From NCBI GenBank assembly GCA_016125265.1, contig WGMC01000028.1, positions 1-64,000 on the forward strand: a stretch of DNA of 64,000 bases. The letters are read 5' to 3'. A program made the translations under genes and the position numbers. Source of the stretch: Planctomycetaceae bacterium (GTDB lineage Bacteria; Planctomycetota; UBA1135; GCA-002686595). Below, in pieces: positions 58,861-64,000 of this stretch (its first letter is position 1; the number at the start of each line of letters is the position of its first letter). Below the pieces are notes generated by a model. It was not told the origin of the DNA. It was given only the letters and a program-made list of their open reading frames with translations, and did no database searches.

Positions 58861-59862
58861 GTGGATCCGCTCCCCCCGATAGACCGCGCCCCGCCGGTGG
58901 CTAGAGCGGCCCAGCCGCCGGCCCCGCCGTCGCCGCCGCTGCGCGCGTTGCTCGAGGCGGCCCTTTCGCGCGAACACGGCGGCGCCGCCCACCACGGTCC
59001 CGTGGGAGCCGGCGGCCCGGGCGGCTCGCAACCGTCCGCGGGCGTCCTGGTCCAAGTCCTCGAAGGTTATTCGGAGGTCCTGCGCCGGTCCCTGGGCGAG
59101 GGCCGCCCGCTCGGGGAGCTGTTCGCGAACCTGCTGCGCCGCCTCGCCGAGCGCGTCGCCCGCGCTGCCGAGGGGCCCGAGCGCGACGCCGCGGGCGCCC
59201 TCCTGGCCGAGTTCGTCGCGCACCTGGTGGGCTCCGACCTGGACGGCCCGGGCCTGGCCGCGCGCGCCGCGGCGTCGGGCCTGTTCGACGAGGCGCAGCT
59301 CGCGCTCACACCCGACGGCGACACCCCGCCGCTGGGGCTGAAGGCGCAGCTCCTGAACCTTCTGGCGCAGTTGGCGCCCGGCCCCGAGCGCGACGCGGCG
59401 TCGGCGCTTCTGCTCGGCATCGAGCGGGAGCAATGGCTCGAACTGCTGCGTGTCGACCTCTCGGAACCCCGTCTCCTCGCGCTGCCGTTTGCGCACGGGG
59501 AGCACTTCGGGACCCTGTTCCTGGGCTGGGCGCGGGAGGGCGGCGACGGGCAGCCCGGCGGCGAGGGCGGCCGGCGCCAGGACCGCCGCCTTTCGCTCTC
59601 GCTCGAACTCGCAACCCTCGGGCCCATGCGTGCGGACCTGGTGTTCGCGGCGGAGCGTCTCCTCGTGCGCCTCGCGTTTGCGTCGCCCACTGCCCTCGAC
59701 CTGGCCCGGGCGCAAGCGGACCACCTGGCGGCGCGTCTGGCCGCCTGCGGGGGCGCGCGGGCCCTCGAAGTCCAGCTCGAGTTTGCGCTGCTCTCGGCCG
59801 ATGGGCCGAGTCGCGGCCACTCCGACGGGCGCGAACCGCACGCCCTGGAGGAAGTGGCTTGA
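58861..59862 (+). CDS. FliK-like (flagellar hook-length control) protein
   Basis: The GTG at 58861 gives about 333 residues (a TTG at 58762 would add 33). The first part is helical and Ala/Leu-rich. The C-terminal part (about 230-320) resembles the FliK domain: SLSLELATLGPMRADLVFAA, then RLLVRLAFASPTALDLARAQ and RLAACGGARALEVQLEFALL. FliK proteins measure the hook and trigger FlhB switching. The next gene, overlapping in TTGA, encodes an FlhB C-terminal-like protein, which supports this reading. No other flagellar genes are in the window. Confidence 0.6.
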   Translation: MDPLPPIDRAPPVARAAQPPAPPSPPLRALLEAALSREHGGAAHHGPVGAGGPGGSQPSAGVLVQVLEGYSEVLRRSLGEGRPLGELFANLLRRLAERVARAAEGPERDAAGALLAEFVAHLVGSDLDGPGLAARAAASGLFDEAQLALTPDGDTPPLGLKAQLLNLLAQLAPGPERDAASALLLGIEREQWLELLRVDLSEPRLLALPFAHGEHFGTLFLGWAREGGDGQPGGEGGRRQDRRLSLSLELATLGPMRADLVFAAERLLVRLAFASPTALDLARAQADHLAARLAACGGARALEVQLEFALLSADGPSRGHSDGREPHALEEVA

Positions 59863-60140
59863 GCCCGGACCGCACACCCACGCCGCGCGCCGTGGCCCTC
59901 TCCTACGACCAGAACCTGCCGGCGGCGCCCCGGGTCGTGGCCAAGGGCGTGGGCGAGTTGGCCGAGCGCATCCTCGCCCTGGCCGACGCGGCCGGAGTGC
60001 CGGTGCGCCGCGAGCCGGAGCTGGTGGGTTGGCTCGGTTCGATCGAACTCGGCGCCCATTTGCCCGAGGAGCTGTGGGCGGCCGCGGCCGAGTTGCTCGC
60101 CTTCCTGCTGGAGCTGGAGGACGGCGCGCCGCCCAAATGA
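59859..60140 (+). CDS. FlhB C-terminal domain-like protein (FhlB type)
   Basis: This 93-residue protein starts with a TTG that overlaps the upstream stop. It matches the cytoplasmic C-terminal domain of FlhB/YscU: TPRAVALSYDQNLPAAPRVV, AKGVGELAERILALADAAGV, then LVGWLGSIELGAHLPEELWA and AAELLAFLLELED. The NPTH autocleavage site is not included. Stand-alone FlhB C-terminal proteins (FhlB) are known in flagellated bacteria and can bind export substrates. Its pairing with the FliK-like gene fits substrate-specificity switching. Confidence 0.8.
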   Translation: MSPDRTPTPRAVALSYDQNLPAAPRVVAKGVGELAERILALADAAGVPVRREPELVGWLGSIELGAHLPEELWAAAAELLAFLLELEDGAPPK

Positions 60141-60186
60141 CGGCGGCGCGGTTTGCAGAGGCGCGGCCCGTGGGCAAAATCCCCGG

Positions 60187-61374
60187 GTGAACGAAGCCAA
60201 CTCGGATTCCCCGGCCGGGCGCCGGACGCCCCTCGTGGCGCGGCTCCTCCGCGCGTTGTTGTTGCTGGTGGGCGGTGTGGCCCTCCTGGGTGCGCTCACC
60301 CTGGTGGTGCTCGAGTTCCTGGTGCGCCACGACGACCGCAGCAAGGGCCGCACGATCGACTACTACCGTCTGCCCGGCGAGAAGGAACTGCGCGAGGGCC
60401 TGTACGTTCCGCACCCGTACCTCGGTTACGCCCTGCGCCCGGGTTACGAGCGCGCGGGCAACCCCAAGGTGCGCGGCGTGGCGCAGGTGCACATCAACAG
60501 CCACGGCATGCGCGGCCCGGAGATGGCGGTCGAGAAGGACCCGCGCACCATCCGCATCCTGTGCCTGGGCGGCTCGACGACCTACTGCACGGGCGCGATG
60601 AGCGACGCCGCGGCGTGGCCGGCGCAGCTCGAAGAGCGGCTCAATGCGGCCGGTGTGCCCGGTGTGCGTTTCGAGGTGGGGAACTGCGGCGTGTCGGGTT
60701 GGACCACCGCCGAGAGCCTCATCAACCTCGCTCTGCGGCTGGTGGAGCTGCGCCCGGACTTCGTGCTGCTCTACCACATCCCCAACGACGCGCGTGCCAT
60801 CCAAACCCGCGGCGTGGTGGGCGACTACACCCACCTGCGCCAGGCCTGGGTCGCGGACAACCCCGGCGAGGTCGATCGCTGGTTGTCCGAGCGTTTCCAC
60901 CTCTTCGGCCGCTGGCGCCAGAGCCGCGGCGGGGGCGAGCAGGCGCTCGTTTCGCTGCAGCGCTACGTGTTCGTGCCCGACTTCAAGTCGCTGCACGTGC
61001 GCTCGGACGTGGAAGTGGTCGAGCGCGGCGTCGAGATCTACCGGCGCAACTTGAAACATCTGGTCGCGTTGGCGCGCGCGCACGGCGTAGAACCCCTGCT
61101 GCAGACCTTCGCCGATTGTCCCTCCATCGAAACGCCGGACGGCGAGCGTTACACCGAGACGATCCGGCGGCAGAACGAAGTGATCGAGGCGCTCGGCGCC
61201 GAACTCGGTGTGCACGTGGTGGACATGACTGCATTGCGCGATCGGCCCGAACTTTTTGACGACTGGATGCACTACAACGAGCGCGGCTGCGCCGAACACG
61301 GCGCGCGGCTCGCCACCCAACTCTTTGCGTGGCCGGCCCTGCGCGAGCGCGCCCAAGCGCTGGGCGGTCGCTGA
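60187..61374 (+). CDS. SGNH/GDSL-type hydrolase with an N-terminal membrane anchor
   Basis: The 395-residue product starts at a GTG. A single hydrophobic segment (LLRALLLLVGGVALLGALTL) anchors it to the membrane. The SGNH blocks are present: block I ILCLGGSTTYCTGAM with the nucleophile Ser, block II EVGNCGVSGWTTAESL, block III YHIPNDARA, and block V DWMHYNERGCAEHGA with the Asp-His pair. The family often de-O-acetylates glycans at the envelope. The substrate here is unknown. It lies two bases before pdxA, which may be co-transcribed. Confidence 0.8.
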   Translation: MNEANSDSPAGRRTPLVARLLRALLLLVGGVALLGALTLVVLEFLVRHDDRSKGRTIDYYRLPGEKELREGLYVPHPYLGYALRPGYERAGNPKVRGVAQVHINSHGMRGPEMAVEKDPRTIRILCLGGSTTYCTGAMSDAAAWPAQLEERLNAAGVPGVRFEVGNCGVSGWTTAESLINLALRLVELRPDFVLLYHIPNDARAIQTRGVVGDYTHLRQAWVADNPGEVDRWLSERFHLFGRWRQSRGGGEQALVSLQRYVFVPDFKSLHVRSDVEVVERGVEIYRRNLKHLVALARAHGVEPLLQTFADCPSIETPDGERYTETIRRQNEVIEALGAELGVHVVDMTALRDRPELFDDWMHYNERGCAEHGARLATQLFAWPALRERAQALGGR

Positions 61375-61376
61375 CC

Positions 61377-62363
61377 GTGGTGGGGGCGCTCCACAACCCG
61401 CGACCGCGCGTCGCCCTGACGTTCGGGGACCCGGCGGGCATCGGGCCCGAGGTCGCGCGTGTGGCCCTCGCCGATGCTGGGCTCGCCGCGCGCGCGCGTT
61501 TTGTCGCCATCGGTCCCGCGCGCGACTGGCCCGCGGGGGCGTCGCCGTGGGATTCGGCGGACCGAGCGGCGCTCGGCGGCGAGGGCACCCTGTGGCTCGA
61601 CAGCGGCGGGCCGCGCGAGCACACCATGGGACTTGCGCAGGCGGCGTGCGGGCGCGCGGCGCTCGACGCGCTGCGCGCGGGCCACGAACTGGCCGTGGCG
61701 GGGGACGTGGAAGCCCTGGTGACCGGCCCGGTCTCGAAGGAGGCCATGGCACTCGCGGGGGAACGCGTGGAAGGCCAGACGCAGTTGCTGAGCCGCTGGT
61801 GCAATGGGCCCGAGGTCGAGATGATGGCCGTGGCCGGCGAGCTGCGTGTGCTCTTGCTGACGCGCCACATGCCGCTCGCGAAGGCGCTCCAGATGGTGAC
61901 GGCGGAGCGTGTCGTGGGGCACCTTCGGATGCTGCACCGCGGCCTGGTGGAGTTCGGTTGGCCGCGTCCGCGCGTGGCGCTCGCGGGCCTGAATCCACAC
62001 GCGGGGGAAAACGGCCTGCTCGGCAGCGAGGAGGCCGACGTCCTGGCGCCCGCCGCGGAAGAGGCGCGCGCCCTGGGCATCGACGTCGCCGGACCGCTTT
62101 CGCCCGACACGGTCTTCCAGCAGGCGGCGCGCGGACGCTTCGACGCGGTGCTCGCCCTTTACCACGACCAGGCGTTCATTCCGGTCAAGCTGCTCGACCC
62201 CGACGGGGGGCTCACGGTGCTGCTCGGACTGCCGTACCTGAGGGTCAGCCCCGCCCACGGCACGGCCTTCGACATCGCCGGTCGGGGCCTGGCGTCGCCC
62301 GCAAGCTTGCTGCGGGCCGCGCACCAGGCGGTGGATTGGGCCCTGGCGCGGCGGAACCGGTGA
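61377..62363 (+). CDS. pdxA: 4-hydroxythreonine-4-phosphate dehydrogenase
   Basis: PdxA oxidises 4-phospho-hydroxy-threonine on the DXP-dependent route to pyridoxal phosphate, with NAD and a metal. The 328-residue product begins at a GTG two bases after the upstream stop. Seen are RVALTFGDPAGIGPEV, VTGPVSKEAMALAGE, the metal-site His in LTRHMPLAKALQMV, VALAGLNPHAGENGLLGSEE with His and Glu, and LALYHDQAFIPVKLL, LRVSPAHGTAFDIAGRG. These make the active site complete. PdxJ is not in the window. Confidence 0.93.
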   Translation: MVGALHNPRPRVALTFGDPAGIGPEVARVALADAGLAARARFVAIGPARDWPAGASPWDSADRAALGGEGTLWLDSGGPREHTMGLAQAACGRAALDALRAGHELAVAGDVEALVTGPVSKEAMALAGERVEGQTQLLSRWCNGPEVEMMAVAGELRVLLLTRHMPLAKALQMVTAERVVGHLRMLHRGLVEFGWPRPRVALAGLNPHAGENGLLGSEEADVLAPAAEEARALGIDVAGPLSPDTVFQQAARGRFDAVLALYHDQAFIPVKLLDPDGGLTVLLGLPYLRVSPAHGTAFDIAGRGLASPASLLRAAHQAVDWALARRNR

Positions 62364-62486
62364 GGCTCCCCCCAGGGGAAACCCGCCGGCGTTCCCATCG
62401 CGTTCAAACCCCGCCAAAACCGCTTCGCTCGGTCGCAAGGGGCGCCCAGCGGTGCTAACACTCCTATCCAGCCGACTGCCGCGCCC

Positions 62487-63767
62487 ATGAACCGTCCCTT
62501 GCCCTCCCTCGCGTGCCTGGGCACGGCCCTCCTCGTCGGGTGGTCCGTCCTGGTGGGCTGTGCGCCCGACGATGTCGCACTGCCCGCCACGGTGTCCGCC
62601 ACGGTGCCCGCCGCGCCGCTCGAGGTGGAAGTGGCGGCGCTCGAGCGGCACCAAGTCCCGCTGACCGTCCAGATGACGGGCACGCTGTATGGCGTCGAGG
62701 AGGTGGCCCTCGCCGCGGAGGTCGGCGGGCGGCTCGTGGCCGTGGAGGCCGACCTGGGCGACCGCGTCGCGCCGGGCACCGTGCTCGCGCGCATCGAGCC
62801 TCGGGACTTCGAACTGGCCCGGGACGAGCGCGCCCAGGCCCTGGCGCAGGAGCTCTCGCAGTTCGGCCTCACGGAGCTGCCGCCGGAGGACTTCGACATC
62901 GAAGGGCTGCCTTCCGTGGTGCGCGCGCGCCTCGAGCGCGAGAACGCGGAGCAACGTTACGAGCGTTCGAAGAGTCTGGCGGACGGCCGCACGGCGGCGA
63001 TCAGTGAGCAGGCGCTCGCGGACCTCTTGACCTCGGCCGAGGTGGCGGCGGCCGGGCTGGACCTGGCGCGCCTCGACGCGCGCGCGGGGCTGGCACAGGC
63101 GCGCACGTTGCAAGCCCAACTGCGTCAGGCCGAGCGCCGCCTTGCGTTGACGACCGTCGGCGCGCCGCCGGCGGCACGCGCCTCCAGCGCCGACCGCGAG
63201 CCGACTTGGGCGGTGGCCGAGCGCCTGGCCGTCGCGGGCGACTTCGTCGGCTCCGGTGACGTGCTCTACCGACTGGTCGCGACGGATCCCCTGGTGCTGC
63301 GCGGTTCGTTGCCCGAGCGGCACTACGGCGACATCCGTGTCGGCCAAGCCGTCGAACTCGTCGTAGCGGGGCAGAAGCCCAATCCGGTGGGCGAGGTTTC
63401 GCGTGTTTCGCCTGCCGTCGACGTGGCGACGCGCAGTTTCGCCGTCGAGGTGCGTGTGCCCAACCCGGACGACAGGCTCGCCCCCGGCGCGTTTGCAGTT
63501 GCGCAGATCACGGTGGGCGAGAACAGTGCTTTCCTCGCGCCGGCGCGCACGGTGTCGAGTTTTGCCGGTGTGCAGCGGGTGTTCGTGGCCCGCGAAAACA
63601 AGGCCTTCGAGGAGCGGGTGCAGACGGGGCGGACCTTCGGCGAGCGTGTGGAACTCCTGGGCGAGCTCGAAGCCGGGGCGCAACTCGTGCTCGATCCCCC
63701 CTCGCGCATGGTGGACGGCACGCCGATTCGAGTGGGCGCCGCGGCGCCGGCCCAAGGCGCGCCCTGA
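62487..63767 (+). CDS. RND efflux periplasmic adaptor (HlyD family), lipoprotein
   Basis: The 426-residue product is a lipoprotein (lipobox LVGC, Cys25). Barrel-sandwich and lipoyl halves are visible: LYGVEEVALAAEVGGRLVAV, GDRVAPGTVLARIEPRDF, a helical hairpin (about 120-240), then VATDPLVLRGSLPERHYGDI and VELVVAGQKPNPVGEVSRVS of the beta-barrel. It links the inner-membrane RND pump, which begins 42 bases later, to an outer-membrane channel. Substrate unknown. The first 120 bases upstream (62364-62486) hold the likely promoter. Confidence 0.9.
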   Translation: MNRPLPSLACLGTALLVGWSVLVGCAPDDVALPATVSATVPAAPLEVEVAALERHQVPLTVQMTGTLYGVEEVALAAEVGGRLVAVEADLGDRVAPGTVLARIEPRDFELARDERAQALAQELSQFGLTELPPEDFDIEGLPSVVRARLERENAEQRYERSKSLADGRTAAISEQALADLLTSAEVAAAGLDLARLDARAGLAQARTLQAQLRQAERRLALTTVGAPPAARASSADREPTWAVAERLAVAGDFVGSGDVLYRLVATDPLVLRGSLPERHYGDIRVGQAVELVVAGQKPNPVGEVSRVSPAVDVATRSFAVEVRVPNPDDRLAPGAFAVAQITVGENSAFLAPARTVSSFAGVQRVFVARENKAFEERVQTGRTFGERVELLGELEAGAQLVLDPPSRMVDGTPIRVGAAAPAQGAP

Positions 63768-63809
63768 GCCGCGCGCGACCAGGAACGTAGCCGCAGCCAG
63801 GCACACACC

Positions 63810-64000
63810 ATGCAACGACTCGCCGAGATCTGCGTCGCGCGCCCCGTGTTCGCCACGATGATGGCGCTGGCGCTCGTGATCCTCGGCGGGGTCAGTTACA
63901 CGCGGCTCGGCATCGACCGGCAACCGGCCGTGGACCTGCCGACCGTGCGGGTGCGCGCCACCCTGCCGGGCGCGTCGCCCGAAGACGTGGAGGTCGAGCT
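63810..64000 (+). CDS. RND efflux pump inner-membrane protein, N-terminal part (runs off the window)
   Basis: The first 63 codons are present. They begin MQRLAEICVARPVFATMMAL, continue into the first transmembrane helix (ALVILGGVSYTRLGIDRQPA), and reach VRATLPGASPEDVEVE, the start of the porter domain of HAE1/AcrB-type pumps. It pairs with the adaptor upstream as an operon. Confidence 0.92.
   Translation, partial: MQRLAEICVARPVFATMMALALVILGGVSYTRLGIDRQPAVDLPTVRVRATLPGASPEDVEVE

Noticed and set aside
1..64000. CRISPR array or cas genes
   Set aside because: No series of identical repeats with unique spacers is present; the tandem repeats found are adjacent without spacers, and no cas-like protein is seen.

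Overview
The window is a stretch of high-GC bacterial chromosome. The gene content fits a Planctomycetota-like organism, possibly of the lineage rich in FG-GAP/HAF surface proteins. The clues are several secreted FG-GAP (VCBS) and CRTAC1-type proteins, a YdjY-domain protein, HEAT/TPR-rich secreted proteins, a MamK-type actin, FabI-type enoyl reductase, ThyX, and many GTG/TTG starts and ATGA-type overlaps. This is inference from content; no rRNA or other phylogenetic marker is present.

Layout. (1) 1-3874 is the right end of an integrated mobile element: a partial IS3-type OrfA, a small HTH protein, an Xis/AlpA-like HTH protein overlapping a DUF3987 P-loop replication-type protein, and a tyrosine integrase whose reading frame runs into the 3' part of a tRNA-Ser(UGA) gene on the opposite strand. 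(2) 4056-16374 is core metabolism: bifunctional nuclease, zinc/lysine-type asparaginase, NAD(P)HX dehydratase (nnrD), a large HEAT-like exported protein, a divergent ThyX, a YdjY-like protein, inositol-phosphate synthase and an M3 oligopeptidase. (3) 16498-25964 holds a lipoprotein with an Arg/Pro-rich exported protein, an alpha/beta hydrolase, a DNA methyltransferase, two related secreted proteins, a DUF481 barrel, a ZIP metal transporter fused to an ArsP-like permease, and fabI. (4) 26256-30395 is a three-gene unit of a degenerate ECF-sigma-like protein, an alpha-helical protein and a large GAF-AAA-Fis protein that lacks the sigma54-contact loop. (5) 30636-32440 is queA and thiE, convergent and overlapping. 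(6) 32729-42700 is a cell-surface block: two tandem FG-GAP plus cupredoxin paralogs, a HAF-repeat protein with the same C-terminal module, a CRTAC1-like FG-GAP protein, a TPR protein and an outer-membrane barrel. (7) 42701-50779 has 41-bp dyad repeats, a zinc-ribbon protein, queG, a LolA-like secreted protein, a sigma/anti-sigma pair and glpK. (8) 52447-57127 is a probable five-gene operon: degenerate GGDEF protein, MamK-type actin, DUF3419 (BtaA-like) aminocarboxypropyl transferase, heme-oxygenase-fold diiron-type enzyme and GNAT-like protein. (9) 57134-64000 has a sulfatase-like lipoprotein, a FliK-like/FlhB-C-like pair, an SGNH hydrolase, pdxA and the start of an RND efflux operon.

The most promising undescribed system is the 52447-57127 operon. 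It links an actin filament protein and a c-di-GMP-type signalling relic with a three-enzyme module that looks able to transfer an aminocarboxypropyl group from SAM, oxidise the product and acylate it. The second is a module of about 125 residues shared by the C-termini of three neighbouring secreted proteins, which could be a surface-sorting signal. All assignments come from reading the sequence and recalled family motifs; no database search was run.
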